The position numbers and the translations under genes were made by a program. Source: Periplaneta americana (lineage: Eukaryota > Arthropoda > Insecta > Blattodea > Blattidae). Taken from it: a stretch of 64,000 nucleotides of DNA. The stretch's first letter is position 1; each line of letters begins with the position of its first letter. Under the pieces are notes generated by a model that worked only from the letters and a program-made list of their open reading frames with translations, had not been told where the DNA came from and made no database searches. Positions 33,549-44,612 of this stretch are shown here, in pieces. The stretch is taken from assembly GCF_040183065.1 (NCBI RefSeq), contig NC_091122.1, positions 160,995,955-161,059,954 of the forward strand. The letters are read 5' to 3'.

Positions 33549-34571
33549 TGTTCATAATTTTACTTACTTAAATGATGATAATTATTATAAAACTCAGCAT
33601 TAGACATTATTGTGTTTCATTGTAATGATGTTGAAAAACAAACTGCTATGTATTGCTAAATGCCATTGCCAATTACTCAGAACGAAAATACGAAACAACA
33701 ATACTTAACCTCAAAATAAGATAAGCTGAAATGCTACATTAACAAATATTTATTTATTACTTGAAGTTACAGTTTTTGAAAACGCAATTTTCAAAGTTAA
33801 ATTTTGTTAGCATTTCCCGATTTTCTGTGATTGACATTGAGGTATTGTACGATGCGTGTTATCAGATAAGACTCTTTCTTACAAAGCGTCTTATCAAGAA
33901 ACACAACTGTGATTGGTTGATTTTAAGGCGGTTCTGAACCGCTATTGGCCAATGTCGCAAATTCATCATATAAGTTGAATATACTTTTTACTATATCATG
34001 GAATGATACGGTCAAAAATTGTTCGATATAAATTTAGTCCTTTTCCACCAGTGTAATTCGAAGGATTAGGTATATTGTCGATTCCAGACACGTTTAACTA
34101 CCTCAGACAAGCGGGATGCTACTTGCGCGTGTTAATTTCGAACGGCGTCTTAAGCAATAAGCAAAACCTGTTTCTAGAAGTACTCGTATAACCGCTCCGT
34201 TATGATCCATGACAAAGCAGAGATACAGTATAGCTGATGCAGTTTTAGTTGAATGTAAAATACCGATACGCAAATGTATGAAAATGAATTTGTAAATTTA
34301 TGAGGTTTGTAATCACACTAAACCTGTTTGTAACAGTATTTGCAGGTTATCTATCCACGTTTCACACTAACTGGTTCCAGGCTGGTGTAACTATTTTCCT
34401 CTATAATAGATACTGGTAGAAAAATATAAAGTAGATATGATAATTGAGACTGTAATTTGCGTCGTAATATTTCAGAGACTAAAGGAGTGAATGTGGAAAT
34501 ATATGTCGCGAACAAGTTACAGTTGAACTTCGATATCTTCATCGAAGGGAAATAGGAATGATGTCGCAAGA
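33549..34571. other. Interval with no recognised gene
   Basis: AT-rich sequence. A short minus-strand frame at 34351-34569 has no domain. Confidence 0.4.
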
Positions 34572-34832
34572 ATGAATAATACTTCCTTTATGTGTCCTTT
34601 ATGTAATTTTACTTGTGGATCAACAGAAGAATTACGTAATCATTTGCATACAGTACATTCCATTACAGTTGATAGAGAGACTGTAGAATTTCAAAATAGG
34701 GACCAGTATGATAAATGGAAGTGTAATATTGAAAAGGAGTCATTTTCCAAATATACTATTGTTAAAAGTTATTCAAATTTGAAAGGGTATACCCATGAAT
34801 ATACTTTTTACTTTCATGAAGAGCTGAGTTAG
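34572..34832 (+). pseudogene. C2H2 zinc-finger protein fragment
   Basis: 86 residues from ATG 34572. Residues 7-30 form one finger: F-M-C-P-L-C-N-F, then H-L-H-T-V-H, that is C-x2-C-x12-H-x4-H. It continues with F-Q-N-R-D-Q-Y-D-K-W-K-C-N-I-E, a segment I associate with insect zinc-finger proteins of transposon origin. It ends abruptly near 34832, where a convergent minus-strand zinc-finger frame begins. It could be a first exon or a truncated TE gene. Confidence 0.45.
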
Positions 34833-34912
34833 AGGACAATCCATGAGTTTTCCGCTCATGAAATGTAGCATGATATTTTTGAATAAACATTTTGTCACAA
34901 TAAGAACATTTA

Positions 34913-36289
34913 GGCCCGGTTGCAGAAACACCAATCAAAATATGATTGGCAATCAAGGACGGTTTGATTGGCCATCAGTTCTATTTCTGTTGCAGAAAGA
35001 ACAATCAGTGTTTGATCGGAGATCAGTCTTCCATCAGATTTGATCAACAGATTTTTGCTGGTTAAATCACTGATCATCGATTAAGTAGGCTATTTATGTT
35101 GTTCTGTTTATAATGCAGTTACTGTAATGTATATAGTAAATAGTTATAGCATAACAATATTGTTTTCGACATAATGGATTCTTCTGATGAAGAAATTTTG
35201 GAATGAAAAAAATATTATTAAGAAGAAGGCGTTTCCGTGATAGACATGAATTGTTTTTATGTATAATGACAGAAAATTTGAGCAAAGATTTAGGAAGGAT
35301 TCGTGTGTTTTGTTACTTTCAAAAACTGAAACAAATATATGCAGACAGACAAATCGAAACCTTCCACTTTCTTCTATGAACCAAGTTCTAATAATGCTGA
35401 GATTTTATGTTGTTGGAATTTTTCAGGCGGTCTTGGGTTATCTTGTTAGGGTCCACAAATCAACTATTTGCCGAGTAGTTAGGAATGTTACGTATGAAAT
35501 TGCTTTGTTATGGCAGGGTCTCATAAATCCCCAAACCTCAAACAGGGAATGATTTGAAATCCAGAGAGAATATTCAGTCATGTCAGGATTTCCAAGAGTA
35601 GCCTAATATTGGTTGTATAGACTGTTCACATCCCCATCCAATCACCTGGTCGAAATGATGCCGAACTTTATCGAAATGGAAAAGGTTTATTTTCTGTGAA
35701 TATACAGGCAATATGTAGTCTACACCATCATTGAAATTCGGGAATGTTGTAGCCCGTTGGCAGGGTTCTACACATGACAACACAATATTTTTAATGAGTA
35801 GGTTACGAGCTCCATTTGTAAACAGAGAGATGGGAAATGGAATTATTTTGGGTTATGGAGGCTATGTATATTCCAATTTCTTGTCGACTCCCCTAGCAAA
35901 TCCCACAACAGAAGCCCCCTCACGTTTTTTTTTTTTTTTGTTGGCTTCATTTTTTTTTTTTCCACTATATTGTAGTCTATATACAAATAGAATCCACCCG
36001 TTTCCTTTCTACAAAAAGCAACAAAACATTTACTTGAACATTCACTTGTTTTCCTAGTCACCGCCCACTTGATGCATTCGTTTCGCGACTTTTAAATAAC
36101 ATCAAATTGGCGGTGGTTGCTAAATAGCAATGTTGTCAAATGTATTTCTTTCTCAAATCAGCAATTAGTAAATTGAGACAACTTGATTGGAGATTCACGT
36201 TTGTGCAACGCAATGAACAATCAAATAAATCAGACATCAACTAATTGGCAATCAGAGACTGATTTGATTTGTGTTTCTGCAACCGGGCC
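34913..36289 (+). mobile_element. PIF/Harbinger transposon, 1.38 kb
   Basis: The ends are GGCCCGGTTGCAGAAACACC and its inverse, ending GTTTCTGCAACCGGGCC. A TTA duplication flanks both sides (TTA before 34913, TTA after 36289), the usual Harbinger target. The interior holds a decayed HARBI1-like transposase on the plus strand. Confidence 0.85.
35259..35900 (+). pseudogene. HARBI1-like transposase, disabled
   Basis: The first frame has F-E-Q-R-F-R-K-D, L-R-F-Y-V-V-G-I-F-Q, V-H-K-S-T-I-C-R-V-V. In shifted frames follow G-C-I-D-C-S-H-I-P-I (first catalytic Asp), F-S-V-N-I-Q-A-I-C, R-W-Q-G-S-T-H-D-N-T-I-F (second Asp) and L-G-Y-G-G-Y. The motif order is that of complete Harbinger nucleases. Stops near 35552 and several frameshifts disable it. 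Confidence 0.8.
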
Positions 36290-36794
36290 TTAAACTTGTA
36301 TTTACTCAAGTCAGTTTGTCTCAGTTTAGGAGCAATTTCGTCTACTGTCCCAGGATGAGATCTATTTACATGCTACCTAAGGTTATTACAATAATCATAC
36401 TCTCTGTCGCACAGCTTGCAAACAAATTTTTTCCCCATTATTTAACTGTTAACACCTCATTTTAACACGAATACAATAACTTTTAACTTGAACAAAAACA
36501 CAGTCACTATTTTCGGCTTTAGTGTTACCGCCATCTAGCGCCAAAAGATTCTATTAATACGAAAACTGTAACACCACTGCCACCTGGTGAGTGAAATTCT
36601 AACTACTTACTCAAGTGGAAGCTTTTGATGGTTGGGCTCTAGACGCAAGTAAGAAAGTGTACTATGAAAATAAGAAACATAGACAACTCTAATGTAATTC
36701 TTCGGAACATACATTTTCAAATTTCGCAGAAGAAATATTACTTTGACAATTTTTTACAAACAGAATCAACATGGTCTGCCTAAGTAAATGTGCT

Positions 36795-36925
36795 GTCCAC
36801 TGTATTTTTTTTTAAATATATTAGGTTATTTTACGACGCTTTATCAACAGCTTTGGTTATTTAGCGTCTGAATGAGATGAAGGTGATAATGCCGGTGAAA
36901 TGAGTCCGGGGTCCAACACCGTAAG
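36795..36925 (-). mobile_element. SINE 3' fragment (same family as 53523)
   Basis: AGGTTATTTTACGACGCTTT and TGAATGAGATGAAGGTGATA are the inverse of the tail of the 53523 SINE. The tRNA-derived head is missing. Confidence 0.85.
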
Positions 36926-37141
36926 TTACTCAGCATCCACAGTAATACCAAGAAGTGTAAAGTTATTATTTTCCATGACTGTACTACTAAATAACAAAGA
37001 TGCAGTTTTACTTTCATTTAAAAGAAACTTATTAGAACTAAACCAGTTCTTGGCTTTATTAAAAACGGAATTGGTAAGAGTTTTCAATTCATTAATATCA
37101 CTATCACTTGTCAAGAAATTGGCGTCATCATATATATTCAA
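36926..37141 (-). pseudogene. Reverse transcriptase fragment
   Basis: The minus-strand frame starts I-Y-D-D-A-N-F-L, a relative of the Y-A-D-D box. It continues W-F-S-S-N-K-F-L-L-N-E-S-K-T, the typical downstream LINE motif with N-x-x-K-T. Both sides are truncated. Confidence 0.65.
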
Positions 37142-37285
37142 AATTCAAATTCAAATTTTTTACAATCTACATTTGAAATGAATACATATGAATAGATACC
37201 CGAAATGAGCATATGCTCGTGCTCGGATACAGTCCAGTAGTCTACATAAATTTTACAGAGATCAAACAATAATGCTGATGGTAGA

Positions 37286-37325
<40 letters not shown>

Positions 37326-37377
37326 TAGAATAATCGTGACGGAGATGATACAAAGATAGTAATACAAAATAATTCAT

Positions 37378-37410
<33 letters not shown>

Positions 37411-37986
37411 TAGCGATAAAACAAAAATATTTACAATAATAAAATAAATACTAAGATGGATAAAATAAAATACAAAACCACTAGTGAGAGTTAACACAAC
37501 TTAAATAAGCATTTATAATAACCGGAAAAAAATGACGAACTCGAAAATCAACAGAAAAGTTCGTTGTATCGTAGACGACAGCAACCGCCGTATTGATATT
37601 GTGTTATGCATTAATGGTAGTAGGGGGCAGCCGAAAGTCTACGTAACTGCCGTTCTCTTCGAATCTTCTCGTACAATCATGGGAAGTTAATGCTGCAAAA
37701 ACAAAATATCTACGAGTCAAACTGTTCATTATTACCAGGATAAATACAAATAATACTGAAATATATTAATCAAGTTTCAGTTATAGATCTCCCCTTTTGT
37801 GTAGGAAGTATCATATCAAAATATTTTATGAATGGCGGGGAAAATATAAATTTCAAGAACTCTCTAGTGACAAGAGATAGTGACAAGTACAATCAAGTGT
37901 ATGTGTGGCGATGCTAAGAAATCATTTTTTGGAGATATACACTGTTATTAATTAAGAAAATGATCTATTTATATTTATTACAATGT
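37142..37986. other. Microsatellite-rich interval
   Basis: AAT runs at 37289-37326 and 37378-37412. No supported gene. Confidence 0.5.
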
Positions 37987-38551
37987 TTTATGCTCGACCA
38001 TGCCGAAATGTAGTAATTATACACCTGATAGCAGACCTTTAATGCATGTCATTATAGTACACCTACTCATTAAAGGTCAGGTCTTTCAGCCAATGACGAC
38101 TCAGGTTACAACTGTTCAGCCAATGACAGGTCAGCTTTCTACCGTTATAAGATCGCAAGTATCGATTATTCTCGGATATGCAATCTAAAGAGAATTAGCG
38201 AAAAGTCACGGAGGCTGGAAATCCAATATTGTCGCAGAAGGTTATGTTCTGTTACTATAATAATTAGCGTTAATTGTAAATAATATTCAAATAAATTCAA
38301 TTTGTCATCTCGTTTTTCAATGTCGAATTCAATAATCAAGGTTATAATATTATAATATTATCAAGTTTAACAGGATTACATTAAGGTCAATGACATTATT
38401 GTTCCTTGGAAAAAATCAATACTTTCGCGTCTGCGCACATTTCACAATTCACGACCTAGAACAAGGTCACTTCCGATCTTGTCACATACAAATAAAATGT
38501 ATACATCTGAATACCGGTAATTTCAAGTTAGAAATATGGTCGAGCATAAAA
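37987..38551. mobile_element. Possible MITE with 16-bp inverted ends
   Basis: TTTTATGCTCGACCAT at 37987 and ATGGTCGAGCATAAAA at 38536 are perfect inverse copies. Interior short repeats (CAGCCAATGAC, twice) are present. No target duplication was seen. Confidence 0.45.
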
Positions 38552-38555
38552 ATTC

Positions 38556-38684
38556 GTATGAAACTCGCCTATAATGGTAATTAAGAAGCTCGTATGAAAA
38601 TTATGAAACTCGCTTGCGCTCGTTTCATAAATATCCATATTCGATTCTTAATTACTATCATTATAGGCTCGTTGCATAATGTAC
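38556..38684. repeat. Foldback repeat
   Basis: CTCGCCTATAATGGTAATTA at the left faces TAATTACTATCATTATAGGC at the right. A folded-back element of about 130 bp. Confidence 0.55.
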
Positions 38685-38838
38685 TATTATCTTATAGGTT
38701 ACATGCATCAGATAAATACAATAAATATTAGTACCATATAATGCTAGTAACACTTAAAAAAATAATAAAATTTATCAAATATCATACAAACATTTTCACT
38801 TTATTTTTAAACTTAAGAATGTGTAAATTGCTTAGGTT

Positions 38839-39080
38839 CATAGGATACATTCGAATACTTCCGTGCACCTTACATTGTGCAATGAGGTACTTTATCAAGT
38901 TTCAGGTTATGTTAATTGTTGTATGAATAATTAATTTTATATTTTAGAGAATATAACGTATCTCAAGTGACTGAAATGCCAGACGGCAAACGAAGCTCTT
39001 CACGTTCGCAAACTCCGAGAGCTCAGGCTTGTTTTCTTCTACGGATCTCAAAGCAGGGGAAGAACAAAACACTACCAGCG
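38839..39080 (+). promoter_or_regulatory. Upstream module and 5' leader of peptide copy 2
   Basis: Three shared blocks are seen: CATAGGATACATTCGAA (38839, 16 of 17 with 49172 before copy 4), ACATTGTG (38872, shared with 9155), and TTTCAGGTTATGTTAATTG (38901, shared with copies 1 and 3). GGTTATG lies 176 bases before the start codon. This copy has no LINE in it and so shows the undisturbed arrangement. Function is inferred from conservation among paralogues. Confidence 0.6.
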
Positions 39081-39317
39081 ATGATTAGGTCAGTGGGTGC
39101 TGTGCTATTGGTGCTACAATTGCTGATATGTGTAAACGAAGTCAAATGCGATTGTGTTTGTCGTGGAGGAGCATGCTTCAAGCAGTGCCAGTCATCTTTT
39201 GCATTTTGCAATGTGCGTAAGATATGTTATTCTGATAGTGATTGTGAGGGAAATGCCAGATGCTGTTCACCTTGCTTTAACCTCCTTATGCTCCACGAAC
39301 TTTCGAAATCAGGCTAG
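39081..39317 (+). CDS. Cysteine-rich secreted-type peptide, family copy 2
   Basis: A 78-residue open frame from ATG 39081, chosen because the hydrophobic leader starts there (S-V-G-A-V-L-L-V-L-Q-L-L). An in-frame ATG at 38976 would add 35 polar residues before the leader, which is unlikely for a secreted protein. Cleavage probably falls near residue 22. The mature part has 11 cysteines, at 23, 25, 27, 32, 36, 43, 49, 55, 61, 62 and 65. The end, C-Y-S-D-S-D-C then C-C-S-P-C, matches the second half of a WAP four-disulfide core (D-x-D-C-x5-C-C). The final WAP cysteine is absent. This is the best-preserved copy. Role unknown; extracellular inhibitor or defence peptide is a guess. Confidence 0.75.
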   Translation: MIRSVGAVLLVLQLLICVNEVKCDCVCRGGACFKQCQSSFAFCNVRKICYSDSDCEGNARCCSPCFNLLMLHELSKSG

Positions 39318-39747
39318 CAATAATTTTATTTTTAATCAGAAAATATATATGAGAGTAGATTTTTTATTCATGTCATCTAAAACACTCTAAAACTACAGAA
39401 ATGTGAAATTGTTACAAATTTACGTCTTGTTGACACTTAAAAATTTGTAATGAAATACGAATATCCTTTACAGTTTATATTAAAACTGTCCAATATGTTT
39501 CTTTCGAATTTTACCTGGTGAAATATTTCTAAATATCTTCGCAAATTTATTTAAATATTTCTAATATTTCCATTTGTTATGAAATTTATTGTATATTAAT
39601 ATCTGTTTCAGGACTGCTGTGCTCATTTATTTATTTAAATTTAAATCAGAAATTAACATTACAAATTACATATTCTTATTTAAAAGACACCGTTTGCATG
39701 CAAAAAAAGCAAATGTTCATGCTTGGTGTAGTTCCATTTACGCAATA
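39318..39747. other. Downstream interval of copy 2
   Basis: AT-rich, with no canonical AATAAA close to the stop. The last two bases are the TA target of the next element. Confidence 0.4.
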
Positions 39748-40371
39748 CAGGGTGTTTAAAAAAGAACTGTATTAATATAGAAGCTTATAGAAATATATTG
39801 ACATATCTTACAGAAATGGATAAGGTGTCATTTTAAAGGACAATATATCAAGTTTCTACCAAGTAGTTATTTTGGTTCGATGTGTCTGCCGTTTGTGATA
39901 TGCCAGATATCCAATCTATAGTCAATTTATTGCCACAAACGAGCAACTGCGGCATTAGTTCAAATTCTCAGCTCAGGGAGATGGGCAGGCAGTCTAAAGA
40001 AGAACGAACACTCGAACTTTGACAAACCCCCACAGGAAATAATCGAGGGGTCAGATCTGGTGAGCGAGGTGGCCATCCAGTTGCCCTGCACGACCAATCC
40101 AACGACCAGGAATAAACTCCGATTAAGTAGCTCACGAACCTCGAAGCGGTAGTGAGGTGATTCACCATCTTGTTGGTAGTGAATGCGTCCATCTTGGTCA
40201 TTTTCGTCAATCTGCGAAATGAAGAAATTTTCGAGCATATCTTGATATGGAATACAGTCTATGAGAAATTTTATACTACGGCACTACACGAGGCAAACTT
40301 GAAGTATTGTCCTTTAAAATGACACCTGAACCGAGTGAGATATGTGGATAAGTTTCTAGTCGTAAAGTCTG
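39748..40371 (-). mobile_element. Mariner-like element (first of two back to back)
   Basis: Imperfect inverted ends of about 105 bp share AAGGTGTCATTTTAAAGGAC (left arm; the right arm has it inverted without the first bases). TA flanks both sides. It holds a broken transposase C-terminus on the minus strand. Confidence 0.65.
39960..40240 (-). pseudogene. Mariner-like transposase C-terminal fragment
   Basis: Reading across two frames gives Q-Q-D-G-E-S-P-H-Y (second catalytic Asp region), P-P-R-S-P-D-L-T-P and F-V-K-V-R-V-F. This is the signature W-P-P-R-S-P-D-L-T-P-x-D of IS630/mariner elements. Frameshifted near 40090 and truncated. Confidence 0.7.
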
Positions 40372-40375
40372 TATA

Positions 40376-41001
40376 CAGCGTGTTTACAAAAGAATACCCC
40401 CAACTTTGAGAGGCTACAACTTGGGTTCACCATTCCCTTCAATAATATCTTTGTAAAGTTTAATCTGATTACTATAGCTTCAGAAAATTTTGATTTTCAC
40501 TTCACAAATAGTCTTTTCGGTGTGACCGCCACGAGAAACCCGAACAATACCAACTCGATAATCAAACTCATCCCACATCTGCTGGAAAATGAAGTCCCCA
40601 GCTTCTTCTTCTTCTAGCTGAGGAAACAACTTGTGTTGCAGCATTTCAGGTAAGGATTTTCATTAACTGTGGGCGCTTGAAAAAAAATGGGCCAAAAACT
40701 TTTTCTTTGGATACGACACAAATCATATTAACTTTGGGAGGATTCGCGCTCATGTTCGACCTTTTCATGAGGATTCTCTAATCCCCAAACTCGTACCTTG
40801 TGACGGTTAGCTTTTCGGTTGGTATGAAATGTCGCTTCATCGCTAAACACAAACTTAGATGTGAAGGAATCGTCTTCCGCGATCTGATGGAGAACAAACT
40901 TACAAAAAATCACTTCTCTGTTCTTTATTCCAGTGGTGCTCTGAGTTATGTTGCCGGAATATAGCCTTTCAAAGTTGGGGTATTCTTTTGTAATCAAAGT
41001 G
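40376..41001 (-). mobile_element. Mariner-like element (second of two back to back)
   Basis: The inverted ends share TTACAAAAGAATACC and CCAACTTTGA. TA lies on both sides, and the left TA directly follows the TA of the previous element. It encodes a different part of a related transposase. Confidence 0.7.
40728..41000 (-). pseudogene. Mariner-like transposase, first catalytic region
   Basis: The frame reads R-E-V-I-F-C-K-F-V-L, then F-V-F-S-D-E-A-T-F-H, with the first catalytic Asp in F-S-D-E-A-T-F, followed by N-R-H-K-V-R-V-W-G-L-E-N-P-H-E. This is typical of the arthropod DUF4817-linked transposases. The apparent N-terminus is made of terminal repeat sequence. Confidence 0.75.
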
Positions 41002-42560
41002 TACAATACTAGAAGTTAAGTAATATAATTCAAGTTTTAAATAAAAGCTGAAAAAATTCAAGAAAAAATATCTCTATAAAAGAGTTAAATGATGGGCAGT
41101 TTCAATTTAAATGAACACAATATTTATTTCGCTTACTGAAAATGTTATTGTTAAGGTTACTTAATCCTGGATTTATTTTTATAAACTGTTGTATAATCTT
41201 GGTCCACAATGAATTTTCACAGATTTTGTGTTGTATTTTAGTATTTCGCTTAGTGTTATGAAATGTTGTTTCTATATCACCTTTTTAGAAGCAGCACTTT
41301 TTATGAAAAGTTCAACAAATTTAAATTGTAAATCTATTTTAAAAAATCCCAAAAGAGAAATCAAATGTGTTGGGTAATCAACAGATTTTGACAAACAAAT
41401 TTTAATTATCCTTTTCTGAAGCGAAGAGAACGGAATGAGATGCAATTCAGCACTTCCTCCTCAACCAATTATATCACATCTAAATCTGTAGACATTATAG
41501 ACTCAACTATATATTTATGGGTTTTGTTTTTTTTATTTCTTCTTTAGTTATTTTGTACAGTGTTATTTCTTTTGAACTGGGTTTATTATTTTTTCTTTGT
41601 TGCACTAGTTTGGGTGTATATACTGTTACTACGAGTAAATACAATTTACTTAAAATATGAATGTGTAAATAATTTCGAGTAATGACAAATTTATATGTAG
41701 TTTTACCAAGCCTGTTACATAAGAAAGCTGTATGTTGATTAGTGGTAATACCTAAATAATGATTTAACTTAACTTACAATATAGAACATGAACAATAACA
41801 GTTACCAGTAATTTATTTCCGTTTTAAATTTAAATTTAAATTTAATATCTGCATACTGTATCTTAAAATATGATAAAAGGAAGCAAATTCATATGTGTTA
41901 ATAAACTTTAAATATAATCATACTATACAGAATCATAGTATATGTAAATTGAAATTTGAGTATATTTTGTTTTTCTTTTCAAGTCTGTTGGTATGAGAAA
42001 TTAGTTGTAGATATGTGTAGATTTATTCAGTAGTCATGAAAGTTTATTTGATTTTCTCAGAAACTTCTGTTTCACTTGTTTCACTATTGTTGCTATGGTA
42101 AATGAAATAAATAAACATATATTCAAGCAATTTTTGAGCGAGTTATTTTTTTTAATAATGGTCTTACCTCTAAAAATGTGAATTGGCCTTATTAGTATTA
42201 ATGTATGGGTAATGGGGATTGTTCCAGCGTACTGAGGGGAATCAGGATTATAAACGAATTGAAATATGGAGCCTACAATTTGTCATGTTTTTCGGAGATC
42301 GTGAAAAATTGAAGAGATCGGTTACGTGACCGATAAGAAAAATTGTGGTAGCCCAAATTTCGGAGTCAATGCTCTACCAAATGAACCACTCTGCCATTAA
42401 TACTGAAGAATCCTGAGGATCCTACGTCTAAATCACAGGACAAAACAAAGAGGCATTATGTTCAACATTGAAGTCGTAAATTACATAGATCTTAACATTT
42501 CAGTGCTCGGTGGGCTAATATTGTATCCCACCTTTCTTTGTAGTGCTATGACGTCTTCGC
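41002..42560. other. Gene-free AT-rich interval
   Basis: No open frame with a domain. A weak tRNA-like segment is at 42335-42410 on the minus strand, too degenerate to call. Confidence 0.5.
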
Positions 42561-42938
42561 GAATCAAGCGGCGACATTTTCCTTTTGTATAGTATCTTTC
42601 CTGCACACTTGTAACAATGCATCAGAGCTGTTATAATTTATGACTTGATCAGATGTTCAGACTGAGAGTGATTATTATTCCTTGGGCCACGCGAGTAAAC
42701 CCGTAACTTTATTTTCGAAGCAACTTCTCATAAATTTAATGCTTTATCGAATCAAGCGGCGACATTTTCCTTTTGTATAGTATCTTTCCTGCACACTTGT
42801 AACAATGCATCAGTGCTATTGTTGTTTATGATTTGACCAGATGTTCGAGTGAGAGTGATTGTTATTCTTTGGGACACGCGAGCAAACCCTTAACTTTATA
42901 TTTTCGAAGTACCTTCTCATAAATTTCAGGTTTTAATT
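42561..42938. repeat. Tandem duplication of about 190 bp
   Basis: Two successive copies start ATCAAGCGGCGACATTTTCC and end CTTCTCATAAATTT. They differ at scattered positions. Confidence 0.9.
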
Positions 42939-43049
42939 TTTTGAACATTGCATGCGTCATTGAAATAAGTTAATTGAAAGACAAATTCAGCAATGGTTGG
43001 TTTAATATAATGGAATAAATTATAGGAGTTGAAAACAAAGGCCAGAATT

Positions 43050-44319
43050 CAGTGGCGGCTCCTGCATATTTCTTAAGAGGAGGAAAGAAGTTAACAGCGC
43101 AAAATGACACCTTCAGAGAAACATGCTACAAATTAGCCTACATGCATACATGTAAGACCAGTTAGTGTTAGGGTTGGTCTTCCCTTTTGTATAGCAATAA
43201 TCTGTTTTTGTAAACTGAGTTTGCTAAATTGTCCAAAATATAATATGTTTTCACTTCCATTCATTGTTGAATAATTGCACAAATTAACAATTACAAGTAA
43301 ATTCACAACCTCGCAGCATTTTTCGTGCACATAACAGCATCACACGTGTTGGAAGAGACTAGCTACTAACACCTAACCGAAACCGTTTTACGGAAGTGGG
43401 AATGGAAAATAACCTGTTAGGAAAGGGAGAACACTGCACCCACCCACGTGGTCTGTGTTGCCACATGTACATTTTACAAGTTCAGTATCACATGCTTTTT
43501 TAAGAATGTCAGTTCTTGTAAAGTCATACTACTATTATTGTTCAAAGCTGCCGATGGCCAATTAATTTTTTATGTTAAAAATTATGTAGTTTGCAGTACT
43601 TTCAATTTGAAATATATTTGTACAAAACTGACAACTTGGTTGTTGTCCTGTCTAGGGGACAATGAATGTAAGTGAATTTCATAGGCTAAAAAGATCTGCG
43701 ATACTAACTTAGAACTACTTCCTCTTTGTTTTATATAAATCCAACTTCAACTTTCAGATATCCTCGAAAGTTTCAAATCATGAATAGTAGCTTATATAAA
43801 GTGCAATGAATAATATATTTTGATTTATAATTAAAAAAAAGTTTATATGCTGTCTTTCATAGCTTTGCGTTAAAACTGTTTTTATTGTGTCTCCTCCTAG
43901 ATGTGTTATAGTTTGGTTGAATGCAGCATCGTTAAATGGCAGCAGTAGCGAGCTTGCTGCACAACCAGTCGGTTTCTATTTCCCGCCCATGCGCTGATTC
44001 AGAGGAGGATCTCCTCATCCATTCATTTACTTGCTTTACAACTCTGCTTCTTTCTCTGGCCGCTAGCGCGCTGTTGTCTATGTGTGTGTTAACTGCAGTA
44101 GAGGAGGAATGGATTGACTTTCCTCCACACAAACTATCTCGCATCCTTCTCACAGTTTTCTAGCAGCACATGAGTGCGCGTCGTTTAAAACTCGATCAAC
44201 CGAGGTTTTCTTATAGCTGTGAAATTAAAAATTATCGAATTCATTTGGTATTTACTTTCAAAAGAAGAAAAATGTGAGGAGGACGTTCCTCCCTTCCCTC
44301 CTACGAGAAACCGCTACTG
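43050..44319. mobile_element. hAT-type element, 1.27 kb, no transposase
   Basis: The ends CAGTGGCGGCTCCTGC and (inverted) CAGTAGCGGTTTCTCG are hAT-like. A perfect 8-bp duplication CCAGAATT flanks it (43042-43049, 44320-44327). Open frames inside (43932-44163 on both strands) have no known domain. It lies just upstream of peptide copy 3. Confidence 0.85.
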
Positions 44320-44430
44320 CCAGAATTGTAATGTGCTACAATAGTAGCCCAGGCGAGCATTAACGGGGTTATTACAAACGCGAGAATTGTACATTACTGC
44401 AACTGACAGTATGTCATGGCTGCTTTATCA

Positions 44431-44612
44431 TGAAGTTTCTGGTTATGTTAATTGTAGCACAAATATTAACATTTTGTTATCGAAATGTAGCTTCACGTCA
44501 GAGATAAACAGTGAAAAGATAAAAACATTCATGCAAATAGTACAAGGCCAGAGACTTTTTAACTTTTACGAAACTGAAAAAAGAACAATAACAAACGAAG
44601 TTTCTATCAGTT
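44431..44612 (+). promoter_or_regulatory. Upstream module and 5' leader of peptide copy 3
   Basis: TGAAGTTTCTGGTTATGTTA begins at 44431 and matches copy 2 around GGTTATGTTAATTG. The start codon is 172 bases after GGTTATG. The leader ACGAAACTGAAA near 44569 also occurs before copy 4 (50491). Two AGATAA motifs lie at 44502 and 44518. Regulatory role inferred. Confidence 0.5.

Larger units (their letters stand above)
34762..36438 (-). pseudogene. C2H2 zinc-finger frame split by a Harbinger element
   Basis: From ATG 36438 (minus) the frame reads M-G-K-K-F-V-C-K-L-C-D and, after one in-frame TAG, H-V-N-R-S-H. This is finger 1. It stops at 36290, the Harbinger boundary. On the other side (34912 to 34762) comes C-S-Y-C-D-K-M-F then H-A-T-F-H-E-R-K-T-H, finger 2. 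Excising 34913-36289 and one TTA copy would bring the two together in one gene. The in-frame stop says it is no longer coding, or that residue was lost later. Confidence 0.55.

Noticed and set aside
38967..39080. N-terminal extension of peptide copy 2 from ATG 38976
   Set aside because: It would place 35 polar residues before the hydrophobic leader and has no counterpart in copies 1, 3 or 4.
42335..42410. tRNA gene on the minus strand
   Set aside because: Only an A-box-like stretch is visible; the T arm and acceptor do not pair convincingly.
43932..44163. Overlapping frames on both strands within the hAT element
   Set aside because: No transposase motif or other domain; probably chance frames in a non-autonomous element.
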